From JBBSOK01 sp965219125 (GTDB lineage: Bacteria; Bacteroidota; Bacteroidia; Flavobacteriales; Flavobacteriaceae): 64,000 bases of DNA. A model generated the notes under the pieces. The model was not told the origin of the DNA, searched no databases, and saw only the letters and a program-made list of their open reading frames with translations. The DNA lies in NCBI GenBank assembly GCA_965219125.1, contig CBDCMO010000002.1:2480001-2544000 (forward strand), given 5' to 3'. This document shows positions 49,735 through 58,749 of the stretch, in pieces. How positions within the stretch are numbered: the first letter of the stretch is position 1; each line of letters begins with the position of its first letter. Both the position numbers and the translations under genes were made by a program.

Positions 49735-52479
49735 ATGAAAATAGAAAATAAAAAATATTTGAAACTATCAGGCCTCGAGCCACTAATCATAACCCCAGAA
49801 AGCAATTTCATAAACGTGGGTGAGCGTACCAATGTGGCGGGTTCCAAAATGTTTCTTCGCTTAATTAAAGAAGGAAATTTTGAAGCAGCACTTGCTGTAG
49901 CTCGCGATCAAGTTGAAAATGGCGCGCAAATCATCGACATAAATATGGATGATGGTTTGCTAGATGGTAAAGAATGTATGGTTCGTTTCCTAAATCTAGT
50001 AATTGCAGAACCCGATATTTCCCGCGTTCCCATTATGATTGACAGCAGCAAATGGGAAATTATTGAAGCTGGCTTGCAGGTCGTACAGGGAAAATGTGTT
50101 GTAAATTCCATCAGTTTAAAGGAAGGCGAAGCAGAATTTATCCATCACGCAAAGCTCATAAAACGTTACGGTGCCGCAGTAATCGTAATGGCTTTTGATG
50201 AAACGGGCCAAGCAGATAATTACGACCGAAGAATAGAAATCGCAAGTCGCTCGTATGATATTTTGGTGAATCAGGTGAAATTCGCTCCCGAAGACATCAT
50301 TTTCGATTTAAATATTTTCCCAGTAGCAACTGGAATGGATGAACACCGGAAAAACGCAATCGATTTTATTGAAGCCACACGTTGGGTTCGTGAAAATTTA
50401 CCGCTCGTTAGCGTTAGCGGTGGCGTGAGCAACGTTTCTTTTAGTTTTCGCGGGAATGATCCTGTTCGAGAGGCGATGCATTCGGTGTTTTTGTATCACG
50501 CCATCCAAGCTGGAATGAATATGGGTATCGTGAATCCTGCGATGTTGGAAATATATGATGATATTCCAAAGGATCTTTTGGATCGAGTTGAAGACGTAAT
50601 GTTCGATCGTCGTGAAGATGCTACAGAGCGATTATTGGATTTTGCCGAAACGGTAAAAGGAACTACCAAAGAAAGTAAAATTGATTTGTCTTGGCGTGAA
50701 GAACCACTGCAAAATAGAATCACGAGAGCTTTGGTAAAGGGAATCGATGAATTTATTTTAGAAGATATTGAAGAAGCACGACGAAACGCCGATAAACCAA
50801 TTGAAGTAATTGAAGGCAATTTAATGACAGGGATGAATGTGGTTGGCGACCTTTTTGGAAGCGGAAAAATGTTTTTGCCGCAAGTGGTGAAAAGTGCTCG
50901 CGTTATGAAAAAAGCTGTGGCATATTTACTTCCATATATTGAAGAAGAAAAATTGAAAAACCCGCAAGCCGGTGACTCCAAAAATGCAGGAAAAATATTG
51001 ATGGCAACCGTAAAAGGCGATGTTCACGATATTGGGAAAAATATTGTCGGCGTTGTTTTGGCGTGTAATAATTATGAAATAATCGATTTGGGCGTAATGG
51101 TTCCACCGGAAAAAATAATCGCAACCGCAAAAGAACAAAACGTTGATGCCATTGGTTTGAGTGGATTAATTACGCCATCTTTAGACGAAATGGTTTTTTT
51201 AGCGAAAGAAATGCAACGTCAAAATTTTAAAGTGCCGTTATTGATTGGTGGAGCAACAACAAGTAAAGCGCACACTGCGGTAAAAATTGATCCGCAATAT
51301 GAATGTGCCGTTGTTCATATAAATGATGCTTCGCGTGCCGTTACTGTTGTTGGCGATTTACTGAAAAAGGAAACTTCACATTTATATAAAGAAAATTTAA
51401 AGAAGGATTACGACATTTTCAGAAAAGACTTTTTAAAACGTCAACGTGTAAAAACTTACATTTCAATTGAAGAAGCGCGAAAAAACAAATATAAAATTGA
51501 TTGGAATACTTCTGAAATAACCAAGCCGAAACAATTGGGTGTTCAGGTTTTAAGAAATTTTGATTTAAGTCTTTTGGAGGAATTTATGGATTGGACGCCT
51601 TTCTTCAGAAGTTGGGAATTGCACGGCAGATACCCAAATATTCTAAAAAATGAAATTGTAGGCGAACAAGCTTCCGAATTATTTGAAGATGCAAAAAAGA
51701 TGCTTCAAAAAATAATTTCAGAAAAGCTATTGGAGGCACGAGCTGTCTTTGGGATTTTTGAGGCGAATACTGTTAATGATGATGATATTGAATTAGTCCC
51801 CCTAACCCCCAAAGGGGGAGCTAATGCGCCAAATAATTCCTCTGCAATGGCTCCCCCTTCGGGGGTCGGGGGGACTTTCCGAACCCTTCGCCAACAATCC
51901 AAAAAAGCAAAAGGCAAACCAAACATCGCTTTGGCAGATTTTATTGCGCCAAAGAAAAGCGGAATTCAAGATTACATTGGCTGTTTCTGCGTAAGCACAG
52001 GGTTTGGAACGGCAGAATTGGCTGCGAAATATGAAAAGGAACACGACGATTACAATTCAATAATGGTGAAAGCGCTTGCAGACCGTTTGGCAGAAGCGTT
52101 TGCGGAATATCTTCACAAAAAAGTGCGTACGGAATATTGGAGCTATGCTTCCGAAGAAAATCTTTCCAACGAGGATTTGATTTCTGAAAAATATAAAGGA
52201 ATCCGCCCCGCGCCGGGCTATCCCGCTTGTCCGGACCATTTGGAAAAACTGACAATTTGGGAAGTTTTAAAAGTAAAAGAAAACATTAATGTTGAACTTA
52301 CCGAAAGTTTAGCAATGTGGCCGGCAGCTTCGGTTTCGGGTTATTATTTCGCCAATCCTGAAGCGCGTTATTTCGGCCTTGGAAAAATTAAGGAAGACCA
52401 AATTGAAGATTTCGCACAGCGGAAAAATATGAATTTAGAAGAAGCTACGAAGTGGTTAAAAACCAACATCGCTGATTAA
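49735..52479 (+). CDS. metH: MetH large subunit: folate, B12 and reactivation modules
   Basis: 914 residues. Pterin-binding domain (INVGERTNVAGSKMF, IDINMDDGLLDG), B12-binding region with the cobalt-ligand loop KGDVHDIGKNIVGVVLACNNYEIIDLGVMVPPEKI, and the SAM-binding reactivation domain with RPAPGYPACPDHLEK and ESLAMWPAASVSGYYFA. It works with the 337-residue homocysteine module. At about 688-715 it carries an in-frame insert (PLTPKGGANAP to PPSGVGG) read from a palindromic element; flanking residues are normal for MetH, so the gene is probably still functional. Confidence 0.95.
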   Translation: MKIENKKYLKLSGLEPLIITPESNFINVGERTNVAGSKMFLRLIKEGNFEAALAVARDQVENGAQIIDINMDDGLLDGKECMVRFLNLVIAEPDISRVPIMIDSSKWEIIEAGLQVVQGKCVVNSISLKEGEAEFIHHAKLIKRYGAAVIVMAFDETGQADNYDRRIEIASRSYDILVNQVKFAPEDIIFDLNIFPVATGMDEHRKNAIDFIEATRWVRENLPLVSVSGGVSNVSFSFRGNDPVREAMHSVFLYHAIQAGMNMGIVNPAMLEIYDDIPKDLLDRVEDVMFDRREDATERLLDFAETVKGTTKESKIDLSWREEPLQNRITRALVKGIDEFILEDIEEARRNADKPIEVIEGNLMTGMNVVGDLFGSGKMFLPQVVKSARVMKKAVAYLLPYIEEEKLKNPQAGDSKNAGKILMATVKGDVHDIGKNIVGVVLACNNYEIIDLGVMVPPEKIIATAKEQNVDAIGLSGLITPSLDEMVFLAKEMQRQNFKVPLLIGGATTSKAHTAVKIDPQYECAVVHINDASRAVTVVGDLLKKETSHLYKENLKKDYDIFRKDFLKRQRVKTYISIEEARKNKYKIDWNTSEITKPKQLGVQVLRNFDLSLLEEFMDWTPFFRSWELHGRYPNILKNEIVGEQASELFEDAKKMLQKIISEKLLEARAVFGIFEANTVNDDDIELVPLTPKGGANAPNNSSAMAPPSGVGGTFRTLRQQSKKAKGKPNIALADFIAPKKSGIQDYIGCFCVSTGFGTAELAAKYEKEHDDYNSIMVKALADRLAEAFAEYLHKKVRTEYWSYASEENLSNEDLISEKYKGIRPAPGYPACPDHLEKLTIWEVLKVKENINVELTESLAMWPAASVSGYYFANPEARYFGLGKIKEDQIEDFAQRKNMNLEEATKWLKTNIAD
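51795..51876 (+). repeat. Palindromic element inserted within metH coding sequence
   Basis: The arm AGTCCCCCTAACCCCCAAAG (51795 on, 27 bp) pairs almost perfectly with the arm at 51850-51876, with a 28-bp centre. It is open in the metH frame and adds about 28 residues. It is similar in sequence to intergenic elements at 26360 and 52487-52586. Confidence 0.85.
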
Positions 52480-52486
52480 TCTTCTC

Positions 52487-52588
52487 CCAGCCTCCCCAAA
52501 GGGGAGGAGTTGGGGAACGATATAATGAAATTAATAATTTAAAATCCCAAAAGCTCCCTCTCTACTGGAGAGGGTTGGGGAGAGGACT
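52487..52588. repeat. Pair of REP-like palindromes between metH and metF
   Basis: CCTCCCCAAAGGGGAGGAG followed by TTGGGG, and CTCCCTCTCTACTGGAGAGG followed by GTTGGGGAGAGG. Both are of the same C/G-rich family as the element inside metH. Confidence 0.75.
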
Positions 52589-52589
52589 T

Positions 52590-53546
52590 ATGAAAGTTAC
52601 AGAACACATAAAAAACGGAAACGGAAAAACACAGTTTTCGTTTGAAATACTTCCACCATTAAAAGGTGAAAATATAAATGCTATCTTCAATAATATTGAT
52701 CCGTTGATGGAATTTAAACCACCTTATATTAATGTAACCTATCATCGGGAAGAATATGTTTTTAAAGAATTGAAAAGTGGCTTGCTTGAAAAAAAAGTAG
52801 TTAGAAAGCGTCCGGGAACGGTTGGTATTTGCGCGGCTATTCAAAATCGATACGAGGTTGATGCCATTCCACATATATTATGTGGTGGTTTTACGAAAGA
52901 AGAAACAGAAAATTTCCTAATAGACATGGGCTTTTTGGGGATAGACAACGTAATGGCTTTGCGCGGCGATGCGGTAAAGAGTGAAACTTATTTCACACCT
53001 GAAAAACACGGTCATCAATATGCTTGCAACTTGGTTTCGCAGATTTCAAAAATGAACAAGGGTAAATATTTAGATAATGAAATGGACCATCACGCACAAA
53101 CTGATTTTTGTGTCGGCGTGGCAGGTTATCCCGAAAAACACATGGAAGCACCGAGCAGCGAAAGTGATATTCATTTCCTAAAAGAAAAAATTAAAAATGG
53201 TGCCGAATATGTTGTAACCCAAATGTTTTTTGATAACGACAAATTTTTCAAATTCGTTGAAAAATGTAGGGAAGCTGGCATTACTGTCCCAATAATTCCT
53301 GGTTTAAAACCAATCGCTGTAAAAAAACACCTTAATGTTATTCCGCATCGTTTTAAGGTAGATTTGCCAGATAATTTAGTGAAAGAAGTACTTAAATGTG
53401 CCGACAATAAAGCGGTTAGACAAGTTGGTATTGAGTGGTGTATTGCGCAAAGTAAAGAGCTTCAAAAGGCTGGCGTGCCGTTCATCCATTTTTATAGTAT
53501 GGGAAAAAGCAGCAATATAAAAGCTGTAGCGTCTAAAATATTCTAA
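52590..53546 (+). CDS. metF: Methylenetetrahydrofolate reductase
   Basis: About 318 residues from the ATG giving MKVTEHIKNGNGKTQFSFEILPPL; an in-frame TTG 15 bases upstream lies in the repeat and is rejected. MetF features are FSFEILPP with the catalytic Glu, MALRGDA and GVAGYPEKHMEAPS, QMFFDNDKFFKFVE. It makes 5-methyl-THF for MetH. No riboswitch is seen directly upstream, so it may share the metH transcript. Confidence 0.96.
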   Translation: MKVTEHIKNGNGKTQFSFEILPPLKGENINAIFNNIDPLMEFKPPYINVTYHREEYVFKELKSGLLEKKVVRKRPGTVGICAAIQNRYEVDAIPHILCGGFTKEETENFLIDMGFLGIDNVMALRGDAVKSETYFTPEKHGHQYACNLVSQISKMNKGKYLDNEMDHHAQTDFCVGVAGYPEKHMEAPSSESDIHFLKEKIKNGAEYVVTQMFFDNDKFFKFVEKCREAGITVPIIPGLKPIAVKKHLNVIPHRFKVDLPDNLVKEVLKCADNKAVRQVGIEWCIAQSKELQKAGVPFIHFYSMGKSSNIKAVASKIF

Positions 53547-53567
53547 AGTTTATAGTATTTTTCGCCG

Positions 53568-54677
53568 ATGTTATTTCGGGTATTGTTTTTACTGTTTATT
53601 ACAGCTTCCTGTTTTTCACAAGAAAAGTCCGAAGCGAATACTTTTGTTGACGTAAATTATTTCTACGGAAGTATTTTGCGGCACAATAAAGACATTTCGC
53701 ATTTAATAAAAAATCATCCCGACGGTTTAATTATTGGTTACAACCACAAAACATTTGGAAATAAGCGTTGGGAACGTGCTTATAATATGCCAAGTTGGGG
53801 CGTTAGTTTTATAAACCAGAATTCGCACAATGATATTTTAGGTGGCAATTATGGACTTTACGGTCACGTAAATTTTTATTTTTTGAAGCGGAATATGTTT
53901 TTTAGAATTGGTCAAGGTATTGCCTACAACACCAATCCCTTTAATCTTGATACGAACCCTAAAAACAATGCGTATGGCAGCCATTTGTTGAGTTCTACGT
54001 ATATAATGTTGAATTTTACCAAATCAAATATTTTTAAAAACTTCGGTATTCAAACTGGTATTTCTTTACTTCATTATAGCAATGCAAATGTAAAATCGCC
54101 AAATAGTAGCACAAATGCTTTCTTGTTTAATATTGGCGCTACGTACCAATTTGAGACTTCAGAAATTACTTCAAAAGACAATTCAGAAAATGCCGCAGAA
54201 ACTTCAGAAGGAAAATATTCAGAGCCAATTCATTATAATTTAGTGGTTCGTGGTGGCGTGAATGCCAGTGATTATATAGGTTTGGGACAACAAGGATTTT
54301 TTGTGTTTTCTGCCTTTGCCGATAAGCGCATTAATTATAAAAGCAGTTTACAGTTGGGTGCAGATGTATTTCTTTCAAAATTTCTTGAAAATGAAATAGC
54401 TTATGAAGCTGCTGCATTTCCCGATTCTGGCACAACCGGCGACGAAGATTATAAACGCGTTGGTATTTTTGTAGGTCACGAATTGCATATGAATAATTTA
54501 GCGCTAGTAAGCCAAATAGGATATTATGTATATTATCCGTACGATTTTGAAGGTAGAACCTACATTCGCGCAGGTTTAAAATACTACTTTTCATCGAAAT
54601 TATTTGCAGCCACAACACTAAAATCTCACGGTGCAAAAGCTGAAGCAATAGAATTTGGACTTGGAATTAGATTATAA
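53568..54677 (+). CDS. Acyloxyacyl hydrolase-like outer membrane protein (copy 1)
   Basis: 369 residues with signal peptide (MLFRVLFLLFITASCFS). A PagL/acyloxyacyl-hydrolase-like beta-barrel: FVDVNYFYGSILRHNKDISHLIKNHPDG, GQGIAYNTNPF and a GISLLHYSNANVKSPNSSTN segment with the His-Ser pair of lipid A 3-O-deacylases. It may trim lipid A acyl chains at the outer membrane. It ends by overlapping the reading of the next gene's 5' region; a second copy lies 1.9 kb downstream. Confidence 0.82.
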   Translation: MLFRVLFLLFITASCFSQEKSEANTFVDVNYFYGSILRHNKDISHLIKNHPDGLIIGYNHKTFGNKRWERAYNMPSWGVSFINQNSHNDILGGNYGLYGHVNFYFLKRNMFFRIGQGIAYNTNPFNLDTNPKNNAYGSHLLSSTYIMLNFTKSNIFKNFGIQTGISLLHYSNANVKSPNSSTNAFLFNIGATYQFETSEITSKDNSENAAETSEGKYSEPIHYNLVVRGGVNASDYIGLGQQGFFVFSAFADKRINYKSSLQLGADVFLSKFLENEIAYEAAAFPDSGTTGDEDYKRVGIFVGHELHMNNLALVSQIGYYVYYPYDFEGRTYIRAGLKYYFSSKLFAATTLKSHGAKAEAIEFGLGIRL

Positions 54678-54678
54678 A

Positions 54679-55431
54679 ATGAAAAAGATAGCCTACATAT
54701 TAATAATACTGCTTGCTATTTCCTGCAACAGCGATAAAGGTTGGGATTGCTTTAAAAGCGCTGGTAATATTGTAACGAGAAATTTTGAAGTTGGTAGCTT
54801 TTCAAAAATTAGAATTGAAGGTGAAGTAGCTTTGAATATAAAACAGAGCGAAATTCAAACCATAACCGTTGAAAGTTGCGAAAACCTTTTCAGTAATATT
54901 TCCGTAACTGTTGAAGGAGAAACGCTCGTGATAAAGGATTTAAACAAGTGTAATCTCGTTCGGGATTACGGTTTGACTGTTGCAAATGTTTCGGTTAGCA
55001 ATTTAACCGAAATACGAAATAGCAGTTCTTTTGATGTTAAAAGTGACGGTATTTTAAATTTTCCAACTTTAGCTTTAGTTAGCAATACAACCGGCGGAAT
55101 TGATGATGTTAGAAAAGGCGGCGATTTTTATCTGAATGTAGTTTGCGAAAATTTTAGTGTTTCAGCAAACGGACAAAGTATTTTTTATATTACGGGAAAA
55201 ACACAAAATGCAAACATTCTTTTAACCGACGAGCAACCTAGATTTAATGGAGAAAATTTTATAATTGAAGATCTAACGTTTGTACAAAGAAGTGCTAACA
55301 AAATGATTGTTAACCCAATACAAAGCATACACGGAATTATTTATGGCACGGGCGATGTTGTAGCCGTTCACCGACCCCAACTTATTGAAGTAGAACAACG
55401 TTTTACAGGTACTTTAATAATTCAAGATTAG
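54679..55431 (+). CDS. Head-GIN-domain (DUF2807) lipoprotein (copy 1)
   Basis: About 250 residues from the ATG giving MKKIAYILIILLAISCNSDKG (lipoprotein signal with Cys in ISCNS). The mature part is a right-handed beta-helix-like DUF2807 domain: FSKIRIEGEVALNIKQSE, TVESCENLFSNISVTVEGETLVIKDLNKCNLVRDYG. The ATG lies 1 bp after the hydrolase stop, so the two are translated together. The function of the family is unknown, perhaps surface binding. Confidence 0.82.
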   Translation: MKKIAYILIILLAISCNSDKGWDCFKSAGNIVTRNFEVGSFSKIRIEGEVALNIKQSEIQTITVESCENLFSNISVTVEGETLVIKDLNKCNLVRDYGLTVANVSVSNLTEIRNSSSFDVKSDGILNFPTLALVSNTTGGIDDVRKGGDFYLNVVCENFSVSANGQSIFYITGKTQNANILLTDEQPRFNGENFIIEDLTFVQRSANKMIVNPIQSIHGIIYGTGDVVAVHRPQLIEVEQRFTGTLIIQD

Positions 55432-55459
55432 TGTATATTTACCGTCCATAAAAAAATAT

Positions 55460-56590
55460 ATGAAGCACATTTATACCGTTATCGCCCTTATTATTTCATT
55501 TGCGGTATATTCTCAAAACGACACTTCAGAAGAACTTCAACAAACCGAAGTGAAACCATATTCAATCGAGGCAGATTACATTTACGGTAGCATTCTTGAG
55601 CACAACCCAGATATTTCACATTTAATTACGGGACATCCAACGGGTTTCTTCCTTTCTTTTAACCGTAAAACGTATGGTTTTAATGAGTGGGAACGCCGTT
55701 ATCACTATCCAGATTGGGGTTTTACAGTTGCTTACCAAGATTTACATAACGAATTTTTGGGGCGAAATTTAAGCGCTTACGGCCACTATAACTGGTATTT
55801 TTATAATCGAAATTTAGTAATTAGAGTCGGTCAAGGTATTGCCTACGCAGACAAACCGTACGATGCCGAAGATAATTTTCAAAATAACGCCTATGGAACG
55901 AGATTGCTAAGCACAACTTTTCTGAAAGCCAATTTTGTTCGTGAAAATGTTTGGAACGGTTTGGGTTATCACGCAGGTTTTACCATAATTCATTACAGTA
56001 ACGCCAACTTTAAAGCGCCCAATAATAGCACAAATAGCTGGTTGTTTAACGTTGGTCTTTCATATCAACCCGAAGCTGAAAAAATGCCAGAATTTATCCC
56101 GCTGGAAGATACGCCAAGTAGCGATCACGCTGAAAAAATACATTATAATTTCGCTTTTCGCGCCGGCGTAAATGAAAGTGATGTAAGAGGTCAGGGACAA
56201 TATCCATTTTATGTTTTTTCGGCTTATGCAGATAAGCGCCTTAATTACAAAAGTACGTTGCAGGTTGGAACAGATGTTTTTGTGAGCAAATTTTTGGAAG
56301 AATTAATTAAATATCGCTCCATAGCTTATCCCGAAGATGGGCTTACGGGAAATGAAGACTACAAACGTGTTGGTATTTTTGTGGGACACGAGCTTCGTTT
56401 TAACCAAGTTTCTTTCGTTTCGCAAGTTGGTTATTACGTCTATTGGCCGTATGCTTTTGAAAATAGGGTTTACAATCGTTTAGGACTATTGCGCCACTTT
56501 TACGATGATAAACTATTTGCAAGTATCACTGTTCACGCGCACGGGGCAAAGGCTGAAGCGGTTGAGTTTGGTGTTGGTGTGAGATTATAG
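55460..56590 (+). CDS. Acyloxyacyl hydrolase-like outer membrane protein (copy 2)
   Basis: 376 residues with signal peptide (MKHIYTVIALIISFAVYS). The same architecture as copy 1: IEADYIYGSILEHNPDISHLITGHPTG, GQGIAYADKPYD, TIIHYSNANFKAPNNSTN, KRVGIFVGHEL. Conserved His and Ser of the deacylase motif are kept. The tandem copy suggests duplication with divergence in substrate or regulation. Confidence 0.82.
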   Translation: MKHIYTVIALIISFAVYSQNDTSEELQQTEVKPYSIEADYIYGSILEHNPDISHLITGHPTGFFLSFNRKTYGFNEWERRYHYPDWGFTVAYQDLHNEFLGRNLSAYGHYNWYFYNRNLVIRVGQGIAYADKPYDAEDNFQNNAYGTRLLSTTFLKANFVRENVWNGLGYHAGFTIIHYSNANFKAPNNSTNSWLFNVGLSYQPEAEKMPEFIPLEDTPSSDHAEKIHYNFAFRAGVNESDVRGQGQYPFYVFSAYADKRLNYKSTLQVGTDVFVSKFLEELIKYRSIAYPEDGLTGNEDYKRVGIFVGHELRFNQVSFVSQVGYYVYWPYAFENRVYNRLGLLRHFYDDKLFASITVHAHGAKAEAVEFGVGVRL

Positions 56591-56623
56591 CCTTTTCATC
56601 GGCTTATTACGAATTGAAAATTT

Positions 56624-57373
56624 ATGAAAAAAATAATTTTATTTATATCGATTGTATTCGTTTTTGGTTGCGATTCCGAAAACGGATTAAACTGCTTTCA
56701 AGCGGCAGGCAATATTGTACAGAACGAAGTTACGGTAGCACCTTTTTCAAAAATATTGGTTTGGGAACGTACCCAACTTTTTATTGAAGAAGGGCCTGTT
56801 CAAAAAGTTGTAATTGAAACCGGATCAAATTTGATGAACGATATAGATTTACAGGTGGTTGAAGGCCGATTGAATATTTATAATAATAACGGCTGTAATT
56901 TAGTTAGAGATTATGGTTTAACAAAAGTCTATGTAACAAGCCCAAATATAACTGAAATCCGAAATAGTTCTGGTCTAGCAGTTGAAAGTATTGGTACATT
57001 GAGATATTCAAATTTAATCTTGCTTTCTGAAGACCAAGAAAATGAAGACGAATATCATACTGACGGTGATTTTAATTTGGATTTAGATGTAAATAATTTG
57101 AGCATTATTGCCAACGGCTTGTCCAAATTCTTTTTAAGAGGAAAAGCACAGGCTGCGGACATTGGTTTATTTGCAAGTGATTGTGGGGTAGAAGCAGCAG
57201 ATCTTGAAATTCAATTTTTGCAGGTTTTCCATCGCAGTACTGCGCCAATTGTGGTAAGACCAATGCAATCTATAAAAGGTACTATTTTAAGTATTGGAGA
57301 TATAATAGCAAAAAACCATCCGCCAATTGTTGAAGTGGAACAATTGTATCGTGGGCGTCTTATTTTTGAATAA
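56624..57373 (+). CDS. Head-GIN-domain (DUF2807) lipoprotein (copy 2)
   Basis: 249 residues with a lipoprotein signal (VFGCDSENG). DUF2807-like repeats match copy 1 in order: NCFQAAGNIVQNEVTVAPFSKI, NGCNLVRDYGLTKVYVTSPNITEIRNSSGLAVES, IVVRPMQSIKGTILSIGDIIAKNHPPIVEVEQLYRGRLIF. It follows copy 2 of the hydrolase by 34 bp, repeating the order of the first pair. Confidence 0.82.
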   Translation: MKKIILFISIVFVFGCDSENGLNCFQAAGNIVQNEVTVAPFSKILVWERTQLFIEEGPVQKVVIETGSNLMNDIDLQVVEGRLNIYNNNGCNLVRDYGLTKVYVTSPNITEIRNSSGLAVESIGTLRYSNLILLSEDQENEDEYHTDGDFNLDLDVNNLSIIANGLSKFFLRGKAQAADIGLFASDCGVEAADLEIQFLQVFHRSTAPIVVRPMQSIKGTILSIGDIIAKNHPPIVEVEQLYRGRLIFE

Positions 57374-57384
57374 ATTTCGTTGTA

Positions 57385-58302
57385 TTATTCCAAAGTTAAC
57401 TCCACAAACAACTTCTCAAGCGTAGTATTTTTTTGGTCTAATTGCAGGATTTTAAGTCCATTATCGTGGGCAAAATCAAAGACTTTTCCACGCATATCTT
57501 CTTTGGTTTCAAAGTAAAGTTCATACACAAAACCTCCAACATTCTTAACTTTTTCTAGCTTTGGTAGGCGTTGCAGCGCAATTTCTTCAACTCTATAATC
57601 AAAAGTTACTTGTATAATTTGTTGTTTGTTATCTTTAAGTTCAGACAACTTTTTATCTAAAACAATTTTACCTTTATTAATGATGATTACGCGATCGCAA
57701 ATCGCCTCAACCTCTTGCATAATGTGTGTTGAAAGGATAATTGTTTTTCCCGCATTCCCATCCGCATCCGCTTTACCGAGATTTTTTATGAGTTGTCTAA
57801 TTTCAATTAATTGGTTAGGGTCTAAACCTGTTGTTGGCTCGTCAAGAATTAAAACTTCAGGATTATGCAACAACGCATTTGCAAGCCCAACACGTTGCCG
57901 ATATCCTTTGGAAAGTTGTCCAATTTTTTTATTAGCTTCGAGCGAAAGCCCTGTTTTTTCAATTACTTTTTCAACTTCAGCAGATTCGACTTTATAGATA
58001 TTCGCATTAAAACGTAAATATTCCCGAATATACATATCTAAGTACAAAGGATTATGCTCCGCCAAATAACCAACACTTTTCTGTACTTTCATATCATCCA
58101 CCGAAACGGTAAATCCGTTTACAGTTGCAACTCCAGCTGTTGCAGGTAAAAACGTGGTCAGAATCTTCATCAATGTAGATTTTCCAGCGCCATTTGGTCC
58201 CAAAAACCCAACAATCTCTCCTTTTTCAATAGAAAACGTAACAGAATCTAACGCTTTTTGTGCACCGTATTCCTTTGTAATATTTTCAACAGTTATAGAC
58301 AT
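57385..58302 (-). CDS. gldA: Gliding motility ABC transporter ATP-binding protein GldA
   Basis: 305 residues of an ABC ATPase with Walker A GPNGAGKST (35-43), signature LSKGYRQRVGLANALLHNP, Walker B LILDEPTTGLDP and H-loop THIMQEV. The start MSITVENITKEYGAQKALDSVTFSIEKGEIVGFLGPNGAGKSTLMKILTTFLPATAG is characteristic of GldA, part of GldAFG needed for gliding in Flavobacteriia. GldF and GldG are not in the window. A close paralogue of the general ABC-2 type cannot be excluded. Confidence 0.88.
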   Translation of the reverse strand: MSITVENITKEYGAQKALDSVTFSIEKGEIVGFLGPNGAGKSTLMKILTTFLPATAGVATVNGFTVSVDDMKVQKSVGYLAEHNPLYLDMYIREYLRFNANIYKVESAEVEKVIEKTGLSLEANKKIGQLSKGYRQRVGLANALLHNPEVLILDEPTTGLDPNQLIEIRQLIKNLGKADADGNAGKTIILSTHIMQEVEAICDRVIIINKGKIVLDKKLSELKDNKQQIIQVTFDYRVEEIALQRLPKLEKVKNVGGFVYELYFETKEDMRGKVFDFAHDNGLKILQLDQKNTTLEKLFVELTLE

Positions 58303-58624
58303 ACATTCAAATTTTGATAAAATTACGGTAAAATAAATCGAAATCGAAATCGAAATCGAATTTGAAGAAGAATATGAAATTAATGTAATTTAGGATAATT
58401 TATAAATTTTCAAATTTTAGGCTACAATAGCAAAGTCCATTAACCCGCAGCGGCGGGAAATTATGATTCGGAATTAATTTAGCAAAAGTTTCAATAGCAA
58501 CGATAGCATCAACAGTATCAACAGCATCAACAGCATCAACAATAATAAAATATTTCAAAAATCTCCAATAATCGTTTCGCGCTTAACAAACTTTCCCTAA
58601 ATTAGCCATTCGAAAAAACAACAA
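58303..58624. other. Intergenic region with microsatellites
   Basis: 322 bp divergent gap between gldA and the pheA leader. It holds a GAAATC hexamer run (58336-58361) and a 9-bp AGCATCAAC run (58505-58541). The promoter of the aromatic operon should lie near 58570-58615 but I see no certain box. Confidence 0.6.
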
Positions 58625-58687
58625 ATGACTACATTTTATAGCTTCTGGTTTTATTATTTCCGAATAGGAACTGGGCAGCTTATGTAA
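58625..58687 (+). CDS. Phe/Tyr-rich leader peptide of the aromatic operon
   Basis: A 20-codon frame starting MTTFYSFWFYYF and ending RIGTGQLM, with eight aromatic residues (four F, three Y, one W) among the first 12. It lies just before a strong intrinsic terminator and pheA. Such a peptide is the expected sensor of a ribosome-stalling attenuator: shortage of charged tRNA-Phe or tRNA-Tyr would stall ribosomes on it and let transcription continue. Attenuation is inferred from this layout. Confidence 0.78.
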   Translation: MTTFYSFWFYYFRIGTGQLM

Positions 58688-58710
58688 TTATTTCAACTAT
58701 AATTTACTTA

Positions 58711-58740
58711 AAATCCCGGTAGCAATATCGGGATTTTTTT
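58711..58740 (+). terminator. Attenuator terminator before pheA
   Basis: AAATCCCG and CGGGATTT form the stem, loop GTAGCAATAT, then T7. It ends 10 bp before the pheA ATG and 24 bp after the leader-peptide stop. Confidence 0.88.
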
Positions 58741-58749
58741 TGTTTAAAT

